Notes: generated by a model from the letters alone, not told the origin. DNA of 35,819 bases from Streptomyces afghaniensis 772 (GCA_000415505.1 KE354166.1:1-35819); one strand, 5' to 3'. Counted from the first letter of the stretch, positions 17,813 through 25,604 are shown. A program made the numbers and translations.

Positions 17813-19249
17813 TTATCCCAGCACCTCATCGCAGGCCGTACGCAGCCGCCGTACGCCCTCGGTGATCTCCCCGGTCCCCGCGACCGCGGCGAAACTCAGC
17901 CGGATGTGCGCGGCCGGCGGCTCGGCGCTGAAGTAGGGGCGGCCGGGGGTGATCGCGACGCCCGCGCGCAGGGCGGCCGCCGCGAGGGCCGGCTCATCCG
18001 TCCCGTCCGGCAGGCGCGGCCACAGGTGGTAGCCGCCGGACGGCACATGCGACAGGACGAGTTCCGGCAGGTGCTGCGCGAGCGCGGCGGTCATCGCGTC
18101 CCGGCGCGCCTTCAACTCGGCGGACACCGCTCGCAGATGGCGCGGCCAGGCGGGCGAGCCGACGAGTTCCAGTGCCGCCTCCTGAAGGGGCCGGGGCACG
18201 AAGAAGGTGTCGACCACGTGGATGGCGCGCAGCCGCTCCAGGACCGGGCCGCGCGCGGCCAGGGCGCTCACCCGGAAGCTCGGCGAGGTCGCCTTGGTGA
18301 GGGAGCAGACGTGGACGACGACGCCGTCGGGGTCGTCGGCGGCCAGCGGGCGCGGCAGCGGTCCCGCGTCCTCGTGCACGAGCCGGCGCACGAAGTCGTC
18401 CTCGACGACGAACGCGCCCGCCGCGCGGGCGATGCGCAGCACCTCGCGGCGCCGCTCGGGGGCGAGCACGGCACCGGTGGGGTTCTGGAAGAGGGGCTGG
18501 CAGACAAAGGCCGGGGCGCCGGTGGCCCGGAACGCGTCGGCGAGCAGCGCGGGTTTCACCCCGTCCGCGTCGACCGGTACGGGCACCGGGCGCAGGCCCG
18601 CGGCACGGGCGATGGCGAGCATGCCGGGGTAGGTCGGCGACTCGACGAGGACGGGGGCGCCGGACGGGGCGAGGGCACGCAGGGCGGTGGTGAGGGCGGA
18701 CTGCCCGCCCGCGGTGACCAGCACCTCGGCGGCCGTGAAGGACCCGCCGATGCCCCGCGCGAACCACTCGCGCAGCTCCGGCAGCCCCTCCACGGGCGGA
18801 CGCCCCCACGCACCGGGGCGGCGTCCGGCGCGTGACAGGGCAGCGGCCATCGCGCGCTCCGGCTGCAGCGAGGGGTGCAGGTAGCCGCCGTTGAACTCGA
18901 TGACGCCGGGCGGCGGGGCGGCCAGCGAGACCAGCACCCCGGAGGCGTCCACGGAGCGCGGTACGAGATCGGCGGCACCGTCGGCGCTGAGCGCGACCTC
19001 CTGCCAGGAGGTGTCCCCGGCGGGGGCCGGTGCCGTACGGGCCTGCGCGCGGAACGCGCCCGCGCCGGGCCGGGTGACGACCAGCCCCTCGGCGGCGAGT
19101 TGCGCCAGCGCCCGCGACACGGTCACGGGGCTCACCCGGAACCGCTCGACCAGGGCCCGGCTCGACGGCAGCTTTCCACCTGGCGAGTAGCGGTCGAGCT
19201 CTCGCCGCAGCTGTTCCGCCAGTTCACCGACGCTGCTACGCTCTTGCAT
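17813..19249 (-). CDS. MocR-type regulator (GntR winged helix fused to class I aminotransferase-like domain)
   Basis: This 478-residue protein starts with a GntR winged helix (about 8-68; KLPSSRALVERFRVSPVTVS, then EGLVVTRPGAGAFR). A PLP domain follows: VTAGGQSALTTAL, QPLFQNPTGAVL, EDDF for the ring-binding Asp, and SLTKA with the PLP lysine at Lys319. MocR proteins use PLP or an amino-acid adduct as effector, often to control transport or cofactor genes. It is divergent from an EamA transporter that it probably regulates. The ATG at 19249-19247 overlaps the transporter ATG on the other strand; no ribosome site is visible, so a leaderless mRNA is likely. The family N-terminus begins here, so the longer frame to 19747 is rejected. 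Confidence 0.9.
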   Translation of the reverse strand: MQERSSVGELAEQLRRELDRYSPGGKLPSSRALVERFRVSPVTVSRALAQLAAEGLVVTRPGAGAFRAQARTAPAPAGDTSWQEVALSADGAADLVPRSVDASGVLVSLAAPPPGVIEFNGGYLHPSLQPERAMAAALSRAGRRPGAWGRPPVEGLPELREWFARGIGGSFTAAEVLVTAGGQSALTTALRALAPSGAPVLVESPTYPGMLAIARAAGLRPVPVPVDADGVKPALLADAFRATGAPAFVCQPLFQNPTGAVLAPERRREVLRIARAAGAFVVEDDFVRRLVHEDAGPLPRPLAADDPDGVVVHVCSLTKATSPSFRVSALAARGPVLERLRAIHVVDTFFVPRPLQEAALELVGSPAWPRHLRAVSAELKARRDAMTAALAQHLPELVLSHVPSGGYHLWPRLPDGTDEPALAAAALRAGVAITPGRPYFSAEPPAAHIRLSFAAVAGTGEITEGVRRLRTACDEVLG

Positions 19250-19263
19250 GAGAGTACAGAGTA
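19236..19263. promoter_or_regulatory. overlapping divergent start region of the MocR and EamA genes
   Basis: CATG at 19247-19250 contains both start codons: ATG 19248 rightward and ATG 19249 leftward. -10-like TACGCT (19237-19242) faces right and TACTCT (19258-19263, minus strand) faces left. Each is placed so that transcription would start at or within a few bases of its ATG. Each promoter then lies inside the opposing coding sequence. -35 elements are weak on both sides. Confidence 0.5.
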
Positions 19264-20168
19264 GTGCTACTACCGCCTCCCGGATAGCAGTCGCCACGGA
19301 GCGGGAGCAGCGGCCCGGCCTCGGCACCCTCCAGGCCGGCCTGGGCGTCATCGCCTTCTCCCTCACCTTCCCCGCCACCGCCTGGGGTCTGGAGGGCTTC
19401 GGGCCCTGGTCGCTCGTCGCCGTCCGGAGTGTCCTGGCCGCGGTGATCGCCGGCGGTGCGCTGCTGGCCCTGCGCGTCCCGCTGCCCGCCCGCCGCCACT
19501 GGCCCGGCCTCGCGGTCGTGGCGGCCGGTGTCGTGCTCGGTTTCCCGCTGCTCACCACGCTCGCCCTGGAGACCTCGACCACCGCGCACGCCGCCGTCGT
19601 GGTCGGACTGCTCCCGCTGACCACCGCGCTCCTGTCCGCCCTGCGCGTCGGCACCCGGCCCTCACGCACGTTCTGGGCGGCGTCCGTGGCCGGTGCGGCG
19701 GCGGTGCTGGCCTTCACGGTGCAGCAGAGCGGCGGCGCCCTGAGCACGGCCGACGTGTACCTCTTCGCGGCGCTGCTGGTGTGCGCGGCCGGCTACACCG
19801 AGGGCGGCCGGCTGGCCCGGGTCATGCCGGGCTGGCACGTCATCGGCTGGGCGCTGGTGCTGTGCCTGCCACTGACCGTGCCCGTCGCCGCGTTCGCCCT
19901 CGCGCAGGAACCCGTACGGCTGACCGCGCACAGCGTCACCGGGCTGCTGTGGGTCGCGGCGGGCTCGCAGTTCCTCGGGCTGGTCGTCTGGTACCGGGGC
20001 ATGGCGGCCATCGGCATCCCGAAGGCCAGCCAGTTGCAGCTCGCCCAGCCCCTGCTCACACTGGTGTGGTCGGTGCTGCTGCTGGGCGAGCACCTGCCGG
20101 TGGCCGCCCCGCTGACAGCCGTGGCGGTGCTGGTCTGCATCGCCGTCACACAACGGGCGCGCGGCTGA
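19248..20168 (+). CDS. EamA/DMT family transporter
   Basis: This 306-residue protein has about ten membrane helices in two EamA repeats. The first begins GLGVIAFSLTFPATAWGLEG and has FGPWSLVAVRSVLAA. The second ends with YRGMAAIGIPKASQLQLAQPLLTLVWSVLLLGEHL, the usual DMT closing motif. It is likely an inner-membrane exporter of a metabolite or amino acid; the substrate is unknown. Divergence from a MocR regulator suggests control by an amine or PLP-related ligand. The start ATG 19248 gives a 30-residue polar leader; no later start codon with a ribosome site was seen before the first helix. Confidence 0.88.
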   Translation: MRVQSSATTASRIAVATEREQRPGLGTLQAGLGVIAFSLTFPATAWGLEGFGPWSLVAVRSVLAAVIAGGALLALRVPLPARRHWPGLAVVAAGVVLGFPLLTTLALETSTTAHAAVVVGLLPLTTALLSALRVGTRPSRTFWAASVAGAAAVLAFTVQQSGGALSTADVYLFAALLVCAAGYTEGGRLARVMPGWHVIGWALVLCLPLTVPVAAFALAQEPVRLTAHSVTGLLWVAAGSQFLGLVVWYRGMAAIGIPKASQLQLAQPLLTLVWSVLLLGEHLPVAAPLTAVAVLVCIAVTQRARG

Positions 20169-20190
20169 GCAGGGCACGCACGGCCCCTGC
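20169..20190 (+). terminator. weak hairpin after EamA gene
   Basis: GCAGGG at 20169-20174 pairs with CCCTGC at 20185-20190 around a 10-base loop, starting directly after the stop codon. The stem is only 6 bp and has no U-run, so the call is tentative. Confidence 0.3.
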
Positions 20191-20261
20191 CGAGTCGCGC
20201 CCCCGGCCGTAGACTCAAAGGCCACGGACCGCTTGCTCCGCACCTCGTGAGGAGGCCCCAG

Positions 20262-20462
20262 ATGCGCGCAACCGTGGGCGACCAGCTTGTCCAGCACGGC
20301 AGGGTGGTCGGTCAGCACGACAAGGTCGGCGAGATCGTCGAAGTGCTGGGCCAGGAGGGCAACCCCCCGTACCGCGTCCGGTTCGAGGACGGGCACGAGG
20401 GCGTGTGCTCGCCGGGACCCGACACCGAGATCCGGCACCGGGAGACCACCACCGGGCCGTGA
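20262..20462 (+). CDS. DUF1918 domain small protein
   Basis: This 66-residue protein matches DUF1918: VGDQLVQHGRVVGQHDKVGEIVEVLG, then PPYRVRFEDGHEGVCSPGPDTEI. The fold resembles small SH3-like beta barrels, and the function is unknown. ATG 20262 is chosen because GAGGAGG at 20247-20253 lies eight bases upstream; a GTG at 20247 inside that ribosome site is rejected. TAGACT at 20210-20215 could be a -10, but no good -35 was found. It ends one base before the stop of the convergent hydrolase gene. Confidence 0.88.
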   Translation: MRATVGDQLVQHGRVVGQHDKVGEIVEVLGQEGNPPYRVRFEDGHEGVCSPGPDTEIRHRETTTGP

Positions 20463-20463
20463 T

Positions 20464-21708
20464 TCAGCGCGGCGGCGGCGCCGGCTGCCCGTAGTGGTCG
20501 GCGGCCACCCTCGCCATCGCCCCGATCCGATCGGTCGCCATCTCCTTGGCGGCGAAGAAGACGTGCCCGCGCACCTGCGCGTGATCCCCGGCCAGCGTCA
20601 GGTGCCGGGACAGCTCGGCCGGGTCCTGCCAGGCCGCGGGCTGCGCCGGGTCACCGGCCTTGTACAGCGCCTCCCCCACGTACAGCCGCGTCGAGCTGCC
20701 GCGCGCGACCTCCGCCCACCAGGGCAGCAGTTTCGCGTAGTCGGCGGCGGCGAAGCCGATGTTCCAGTACAGCTGCGGGACGATGTAGTCGATCCAGCCC
20801 TCGCGCACCCACTTGCGCGTGTCCGCGTGCAGGTCGTCGTACGTCTGCACGCCCGCCCGGGTGTCCGAGCCGCGCGAGTCGGTGGCGGCGTTGCGCCACA
20901 CGCCGAAGGGACTGACGCCGAAGGGGGTGCCGGGCCGGACCTGCTTGACGCGCTCCGCCGTCTCCCGCACCAGCTTGTCGATGTTGTCCCGCCGCCACGC
21001 CGCCCGGTTCGGGAAGCCGGCGCCGTACTCCTCGTAGGCCGCGTCGTCGTCGAAGCCCTGGCCCGCCACCGGGTACGGGTAGAAGTAGTCGTCGAAGTGG
21101 ACGCCGTCCACCGGGTACTTCTCCACCGCGTCGAGCATCGCGTGCTGCACGAAGGCCCGGACCTCGGGCAGCCCGGGGTTGTAGTAGAGCTTCCCGCCGT
21201 ACGCCACCACCCAGTCCGGGTTGCTGCGGGCGGGGTGACCGGCGGCCAGCCGGGTCGGGTCGGTGTGGGCGGCGACCCGGTAGGGGTTGAACCAGGCGTG
21301 CAGCTTCAGGCCGCGGGCGTGGGCCTCCGCCACGGCCGTGCCCAGCGGGTCCCACCCGGGGTCCTTGCCCTGGGTGCCGGTGAGGTACTGCGACCACGGC
21401 TCGAACGGCGAGGGCCACAGGGCGTCCGCCGTGGGCCTGACCTGAAAGAACACGGTGTTGAGCCGGTTGCGGGCGGCCCTGTCGAGGTGGGTGATCAGCT
21501 CGGCCCGCTGCCGCGCGGCGGTCAGCCCCGGCTTCGACGGCCAGTCCCGGTTGGCCACGGTGGCCAGCCACACGCCCCGCATCTCGGAGGCCGCCCTGTT
21601 GTGGCCCCTGCCGTTGCGCTGGGGGGCGGCCGACGCCGGAGGCACCATCGTGAAAGCCGACAGCGCCGCCACCGCGAACGCCCTGCGTGACACTCGTCCC
21701 ATCCGCAT
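20464..21708 (-). CDS. secreted glycoside-hydrolase-like protein (GHL10/DUF187, YddW type)
   Basis: This 414-residue protein has a twin-arginine-like signal (GRVSRRAFAVAALSAF ending ASAAP). The GHL10 domain follows: MRGVWLATVANRDWPSKPG, LNTVFFQVRPTADALWPS, LKLHAWFNPYRV, VDGVHFDDYFYPYP and WIDYIVPQLYWNIGF. These are the conserved segments of PF02638. Members are lipoproteins or secreted enzymes; some homologues cleave peptidoglycan lacking stem peptides, so a cell-wall role is likely. The ATG at 21708 or 21702 both fit; 21708 is used. The open frame to 22779 is antisense to the dehydrogenase gene and is rejected. Confidence 0.88.
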   Translation of the reverse strand: MRMGRVSRRAFAVAALSAFTMVPPASAAPQRNGRGHNRAASEMRGVWLATVANRDWPSKPGLTAARQRAELITHLDRAARNRLNTVFFQVRPTADALWPSPFEPWSQYLTGTQGKDPGWDPLGTAVAEAHARGLKLHAWFNPYRVAAHTDPTRLAAGHPARSNPDWVVAYGGKLYYNPGLPEVRAFVQHAMLDAVEKYPVDGVHFDDYFYPYPVAGQGFDDDAAYEEYGAGFPNRAAWRRDNIDKLVRETAERVKQVRPGTPFGVSPFGVWRNAATDSRGSDTRAGVQTYDDLHADTRKWVREGWIDYIVPQLYWNIGFAAADYAKLLPWWAEVARGSSTRLYVGEALYKAGDPAQPAAWQDPAELSRHLTLAGDHAQVRGHVFFAAKEMATDRIGAMARVAADHYGQPAPPPR

Positions 21709-21882
21709 GCCCCAAAAAGCCGCGGATCCGCCCGGTCGCGGATCGCTCCGCGCCCAGCATGCCCGAAGCGGGCGCGACCCCGGCGATCGATCATCGATAC
21801 TTGGGAGTAACGTGCACGAACGGAGCAGGGACCGGACCCCGGAGCACCTGCCCAGAAGTGGATCAGCAGCGAAAGGGACGAT

Positions 21883-22758
21883 GTGACGGACATCCCAGCG
21901 GGAGACATTGCACGCGTCGGAGTCGTGGGCTGCGGTCAGATGGGCGCGGGGATCGCCGAGGTGTGCGCCCGGTCCGGTCTGGACGTCATGGTCGCCGAGA
22001 CCACCGGCGAGGCCCTGGAGATCGGCCGGACCCGGCTGTTCAACTCCCTGGCCAAGGCAGCCGAGCGCGGCAAGATCACCGAGGAGGAGCTGGAGGCCAC
22101 ACAGGCCCGTCTGAGCTTCACCACGGACCTCGGCGAGTTCGCCGACCGCGACCTGGTGATCGAGGCCGTCGTCGAGAACGAGCAGGTCAAGACCGAGATC
22201 TTCCAGGTGCTCGACCAGGTCGTGACCCGGCCCGACGCCATCCTGGCCTCCAACACCTCCTCCATCCCGCTGGTGAAGCTGGCGGTGGCGACCTCGCGGC
22301 CCGACCAGGTCATCGGCATCCACTTCTTCAACCCGGCCCCGGTGCAGAAGCTCGTCGAGCTGATCCCGGCCCTCACCACGTCCGAGGGCACGCTGAGCCG
22401 GGCCCAGCTGTTCACCGAGAAGGTGCTGGGCAAGCACGCGATCCGTGCCCAGGACCGCTCCGGCTTCGTGGTGAACGCGCTGCTGATCCCGTACCTGCTC
22501 TCCGCGATCCGGATGTTCGAGACGGGCATCGCCAGCCGCGAGGACATCGACAACGGCATGGAAATGGGCTGCGCCCACCCGATGGGCCCGCTGAAGCTCT
22601 CCGACCTCATCGGCCTGGACACGGTCGCCTCGGTGGCCCAGTCGATGTACGAGGAGTACAAGGAGCCCCTGTACGCCGCTCCCCCGCTCCTCCAGCGCAT
22701 GGTCGACGCGGGCCGGCTGGGCCGCAAGACGGGATCGGGCTTCTACACGTACGACTGA
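21883..22758 (+). CDS. 3-hydroxybutyryl-CoA dehydrogenase-like enzyme (FadB2/Hbd type)
   Basis: This 291-residue NAD enzyme has the Rossmann start VGVVGCGQMGAGIAEVCARSG, VIEAVVENEQVK, the catalytic region ASNTSSIPL and GIHFFNPAPVQKLVE with the active His, and DRSGFVVNALLIPYL in the C-terminal helical domain. CAHPMGPLKLSDLIGLD closes the family pattern. It interconverts 3-hydroxyacyl-CoA and acetoacetyl-type CoA, in polyester, butyrate or fatty-acid metabolism. The start is GTG 21883, with AAAGG at 21872-21876 upstream. The 174-bp divergent gap to the hydrolase contains CGATCGATCATCGAT, a small palindromic cluster, but no clear promoter. Confidence 0.9.
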   Translation: MTDIPAGDIARVGVVGCGQMGAGIAEVCARSGLDVMVAETTGEALEIGRTRLFNSLAKAAERGKITEEELEATQARLSFTTDLGEFADRDLVIEAVVENEQVKTEIFQVLDQVVTRPDAILASNTSSIPLVKLAVATSRPDQVIGIHFFNPAPVQKLVELIPALTTSEGTLSRAQLFTEKVLGKHAIRAQDRSGFVVNALLIPYLLSAIRMFETGIASREDIDNGMEMGCAHPMGPLKLSDLIGLDTVASVAQSMYEEYKEPLYAAPPLLQRMVDAGRLGRKTGSGFYTYD

Positions 22759-22780
22759 CCGCCCTGCTGACGCCGGCATC

Positions 22781-23011
22781 TCAGCGCCGCCGCTCCTCCG
22801 GCCACGGCCGGAACCGGCGGCGTCCCCATTCCGCCGCCTGCTCGTTGAGGCGGCTGCGCAGCCAGCCCATCCAGAGGGCGAGCGGAGTGGTCACGAGAGC
22901 GAGCAGCAGCGCCGTGCCCCATCCCTGCCCTCCCGAGGAGTACCGGAACACCGCGACCATCAGCGCGTAGACCGCCAGCGCGTACGCCGCGTTCTTCTGC
23001 CACTTCGTCAT
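22781..23011 (-). CDS. small two-helix membrane protein
   Basis: This 76-residue protein starts MTKWQKNAAYALAVYALMVA and has two predicted membrane helices (about 8-23 and 32-48), separated by a short Gly/Ser loop. A strongly basic, Arg- and Trp-rich C-terminal tail would lie in the cytosol. No family is recognised. It is convergent with the dehydrogenase gene, 22 bases away. The 218-bp upstream gap holds a long hairpin and a palindrome shared with the TPR regulator promoter. Confidence 0.7.
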   Translation of the reverse strand: MTKWQKNAAYALAVYALMVAVFRYSSGGQGWGTALLLALVTTPLALWMGWLRSRLNEQAAEWGRRRFRPWPEERRR

Positions 23012-23064
23012 GCGCCCCGGGTACCCCCGAGGCTGATTACTGACGGTCAGGATCCGGCCAACCT

Positions 23065-23098
23065 ACGGGCCCGGCACCGGAATTGGTGCCGGGCCCGT
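23065..23098. terminator. perfect 14-bp hairpin between divergent small genes
   Basis: ACGGGCCCGGCACC (23065-23078) and GGTGCCGGGCCCGT (23085-23098) form a 14-bp stem with a GGAATT loop. It looks like a terminator, but neither neighbour ends here: both genes point away from it. It could be an attenuator, an insulator or the relic of a lost gene. Confidence 0.5.
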
Positions 23099-23102
23099 GG
23101 CA

Positions 23103-23119
23103 TTCACACACCGTGTGCG
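23103..23119. promoter_or_regulatory. palindrome TTCACAC-N3-GTGTG, copy 1
   Basis: TTCACAC (23103-23109), ACC, GTGTGCG (23113-23119). The left arm and spacing match the perfect palindrome at 25529-25545; the right arm matches in 5 of 7 positions. It lies 111 bases upstream of the small coiled-coil protein gene. TTGACT at 23174-23179 is a possible -35 nearer that gene, without a good -10. Confidence 0.45.
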
Positions 23120-23229
23120 CGCCGGGCTCGCATATGCCCGTCGCACACTCTCCCCAGGCAACCACCAGGCGAGTTGACTCCCAGTGCGCATGCAAGGGAT
23201 GTGCAGCGACTACGGAAAGGAGCGGACTC

Positions 23230-23487
23230 GTGACCGTCGATCCCGAGCATCCGGTCGTTCACGGAGAACTCGCAGAGTTACGACGCCGCCTCGATGTGGC
23301 GTACGCCCGTGTCGAGGGCGGGCTGGCTCTGCTCAGCCACCGCACCGAGGAGACCGCCAAGGAACTCGACGAGCTCAACACCCGGATCAACTCACTCGAA
23401 CACGCGCGCTGGCCGCTGCCCGCGGTCGCCGCCCTCACCGCCGTGGGTGCTCTCGTCGTGGCGATCTGGCAGGCACTGGGACGTTGA
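23230..23487 (+). CDS. small coiled-coil protein with C-terminal membrane anchor
   Basis: This 85-residue protein begins MTVDPEHPVV. A long helix follows (ELAELRRRLDVAYARVEGG to ELDELNTRINSLEHARW) with heptad-like hydrophobic spacing, then one membrane helix (PAVAALTAVGALVVAIWQAL) and a two-residue tail. The pattern resembles small phage-type XhlA proteins and other tail-anchored coiled coils, but no family is assigned. The GTG 23230 is preceded by AAAGGAG at 23216-23222, seven bases away. The ATG at 23083 in the same frame is rejected because the added segment is rich in His, Cys and Pro and spans the palindrome. It ends two bases before the convergent Nudix gene. Confidence 0.75.
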   Translation: MTVDPEHPVVHGELAELRRRLDVAYARVEGGLALLSHRTEETAKELDELNTRINSLEHARWPLPAVAALTAVGALVVAIWQALGR

Positions 23488-23489
23488 GA

Positions 23490-24035
23490 TCAGGGCAACG
23501 TGTCCTGCCCGAGCCTGAGATGGTGCAGCAGCAGTAACGCGGCCGCCATGTTGGCGGCCGGGACCTCCCCGCGGGCGACCATGTCGGGGACGAGCTTGAG
23601 GGGAACCCATTCCCGGCGGTCCGACTCGAAGTCGTCCACGGGGTGCCCGACGTACTCGCCCTCGTCGGCCCAGTACACGTGGTGCCGGGCGTCGGTGAGC
23701 CCGTTGGACGGCTCCACGCTCATGAGGTGGTGCAGGGGTCCCGGCCGCCAGCCGGTTTCCTCCTCCAGTTCCCTGGCGGCCGCGCGGGCCACGTCCTCGC
23801 CGTCCTCGACGACGCCCGCCGCGAGTTCCCACCCCCAGCTGTCGGTGATGAAGCGGTGCCGCCAGAGCAGCAGCACCTCGTTGGCCTCGTTCACGACCGT
23901 GGCCACGGCAACGGGCCGCAGCCGTATGAGGAAGTGGTCGAGGTGCCGGCCGTCCGGCAGTTCGACATCCGCGAGATTGACGCTGAACCAGCGGTTTGAG
24001 TACACAGCTTGTTCGTTGTGTTTCGTCCACTGCAC
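23490..24035 (-). CDS. Nudix hydrolase (ADP-ribose pyrophosphatase-like)
   Basis: This 181-residue protein has a complete Nudix box, GVVEDGEDVARAAAREL followed by EEETGW, matching GX5EX7REUXEEXGU. It cleaves a nucleoside diphosphate linked to another group, with magnesium held by the glutamates. The flanking strands (HFLIRLRPVAVATVV, LLLWRHRFITDSWGWELAAG) and the later YWADEGEYVG resemble ADP-ribose pyrophosphatase-type members; the substrate is inferred. The GTG at 24035 has AAGGTGG upstream and starts at the conserved WTKHNEQAVYSNRWF. The longer frame to 24101 adds unlikely Cys-rich residues. The 107 bases up to the regulator's stop hold no feature I can support. Confidence 0.88.
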   Translation of the reverse strand: MQWTKHNEQAVYSNRWFSVNLADVELPDGRHLDHFLIRLRPVAVATVVNEANEVLLLWRHRFITDSWGWELAAGVVEDGEDVARAAARELEEETGWRPGPLHHLMSVEPSNGLTDARHHVYWADEGEYVGHPVDDFESDRREWVPLKLVPDMVARGEVPAANMAAALLLLHHLRLGQDTLP

Positions 24036-24142
24036 GGTTCTGCCACCTTCCGTCGAGTAAGTGGCAATATCGCAGTAGGGACGTACTGACAGCAGGCGCA
24101 CAGGCAGTCGCTCGGGATGACACGGGTGCCGTCGCCCGGGGT

Positions 24143-25483
24143 CTACAACGGTACGCGCAGGGCCCCGTCGATGAGTTCGGCCGCCTCGGCCGTGCCGGCG
24201 CAGCCGCTGCGCACCAGGTGCTCCCGCACCGCGCGCAGCCGGTCGCGCAGCCGCTGGGACTCCATGCCGCGGGCCTGCTCGGCCATCTGCACGGCGATGG
24301 CCACGGCCTTGTCCGCGTTGCCCTGCCGCAGCTCGATCGTGCTGAGCATGGCCAGCCGGTGCACCCGGCCGCGGTCGTGCGCCGGGTTGTCGACCGCGGC
24401 CGCGGCATGCTCGCCGGCGGCCGCGATCTCCCCGAGACTCAGCAGCGCCTCCGCCACCTGGACGTTGACCAGCCCCGGCTGGACATAGCCGGTCTCGTCG
24501 GGCTCGTAGCCACGCCGGATGCGTGCCGCGGCCTGCTCGGCCCGCCGGATGCAGGACAGGGCGCTCGTGCCGTCCCCGAGATGCGCGTACGCCTTCGCCT
24601 GCATCGCGTACAGGTCGGAGGCGAGCGCCGGGGTGATGTGCTTGCCGGCGGCCCGCAGCGCGGCCTCGGCGAAGGCGACGGCCTGCCGGTACTCCCGCAT
24701 GAACAGCGACTGGTTGACCAGCAGCGCGATGATGTACGCGCCGAGTCCCCGGTCCCCGCTGGCCTTGGCGAGCCGCAGGGCCTGGTGGAAGTAGCGCTGC
24801 GCGAGGCCGTGCGCGTCGGAGTCGTAGGCGCAGATCCCGGCGACGGCCACCAGCCCGCCGGTCGCGCGGTGGAGTTGACGGCCCGTCTCATCGGTGTAGC
24901 TGCCGCGCAGCAGCGGCGCGGCCTCGGCGTTGAGGAAGCCGACGATGCGCGCCCGCGTGGCGATGCCCCCGGCCTTGCGGTACATCTGCTCGTAGTGCGT
25001 ACGGGCTGCCCGCAGCATCTCCAGGTCGCTCGGGGTGACGCGGTGTCTGCCGCCACGTGAGACGTCCACGTCCTCGGGCGGGTTCTCCCACTCCCACACC
25101 GGCATGACGGCGGGCGTGCCGGTGAGCGCGGGGGCGCCCAGGATGTGCGGGCGCTGCTGCTGGTCGGAGCGCCACAGTGCGGTGGCCCGCTCGACGAAGC
25201 CGGACAGCGAGCCGGTGTGCGGTGCGGACGGCTCGCCGGGCACGCCCAGGCCGATGTCGTCCAGGGTGACCTGCCGCCGCAGCCGGGCGGCGAGCACCTC
25301 GCAGATCAGGTCGGGCACCTGGCCCCGGGGACGCTGCCCCTTCAACCACCGGGCGACGGCGGTGTGTTCGTACCTCAGGGACAGGCCCCGCGCCCGTCCC
25401 GCCTGGTTGACATGTGCGGCCAGCCCCGCGTGCGAGATCCCGGCCTCGTCCAGGATCGCGTCGAGCAGAGTATTGGGCTGCAT
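24143..25483 (-). CDS. NsdA-like regulator: N-terminal DNA-binding domain plus TPR repeats
   Basis: This 446-residue protein starts MQPNTLLDAILDEAGISHAG, with an XRE-like region in the first 90 residues (HTAVARWLKGQRPRGQVPDL, VTLDDIGLG). The rest is helical TPR-type repeats, for example ALRLAKASGDRGLGAYIIAL, AVAFAEAALRAAGKH and ALASDLYAMQAKAYAHLGDG. The architecture is that of the NsdA group of Streptomyces, which negatively affects sporulation and antibiotic production. Exact orthology cannot be decided here, so no symbol is given. The ATG at 25483 starts the conserved N-terminus. A perfect palindrome at 25529-25545 just upstream of a -10-like TAATCT suggests autoregulation. Confidence 0.82.
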   Translation of the reverse strand: MQPNTLLDAILDEAGISHAGLAAHVNQAGRARGLSLRYEHTAVARWLKGQRPRGQVPDLICEVLAARLRRQVTLDDIGLGVPGEPSAPHTGSLSGFVERATALWRSDQQQRPHILGAPALTGTPAVMPVWEWENPPEDVDVSRGGRHRVTPSDLEMLRAARTHYEQMYRKAGGIATRARIVGFLNAEAAPLLRGSYTDETGRQLHRATGGLVAVAGICAYDSDAHGLAQRYFHQALRLAKASGDRGLGAYIIALLVNQSLFMREYRQAVAFAEAALRAAGKHITPALASDLYAMQAKAYAHLGDGTSALSCIRRAEQAAARIRRGYEPDETGYVQPGLVNVQVAEALLSLGEIAAAGEHAAAAVDNPAHDRGRVHRLAMLSTIELRQGNADKAVAIAVQMAEQARGMESQRLRDRLRAVREHLVRSGCAGTAEAAELIDGALRVPL

Positions 25484-25511
25484 GTGGGCCCCCCGGTGGC
25501 TCGGTGCGGCC

Positions 25512-25545
25512 AGATTAGTGGCTCCGCCTTCACACGGGGTGTGAA
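25512..25545 (-). promoter_or_regulatory. regulator promoter with palindromic operator TTCACAC-GGG-GTGTGAA, copy 2
   Basis: The minus strand has TAATCT (25517-25512) as -10, 29 bases before the ATG. The -35 region is covered by a perfect 7-3-7 palindrome at 25529-25545. The same motif with one weaker arm occurs at 23103-23119. The overlap is typical of repressor control. Confidence 0.6.
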
Positions 25546-25590
25546 CGGAGTGCTCGAATCCGCACTGTGTGCGCACTGTCGCGGAGAGTC

Positions 25591-25604
25591 GTCAACCGGT
25601 TGAC
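25591..25604. promoter_or_regulatory. 14-bp perfect palindrome GTCAACCGGTTGAC
   Basis: The site lies 46 bases further upstream of the regulator promoter, in the 258-bp gap before the phosphatase stop. It contains TTGAC on both strands, so it could be a dimer site or part of a promoter; no matching -10 was found. The remainder of the gap (25605-25741) is G/C-rich and shows nothing else. Confidence 0.4.

Noticed and set aside
23083-23229. ATG 23083 as start of the small coiled-coil protein
   Set aside because: It begins inside the 14-bp hairpin, crosses the palindrome and adds Cys/His/Pro-rich sequence; GTG 23230 has a good ribosome site.
23012-23229. A tRNA or small RNA gene in the 218-bp gap
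   Set aside because: The long hairpin has no cloverleaf arms or TTC loop sequence; only a simple stem and a palindrome are visible.
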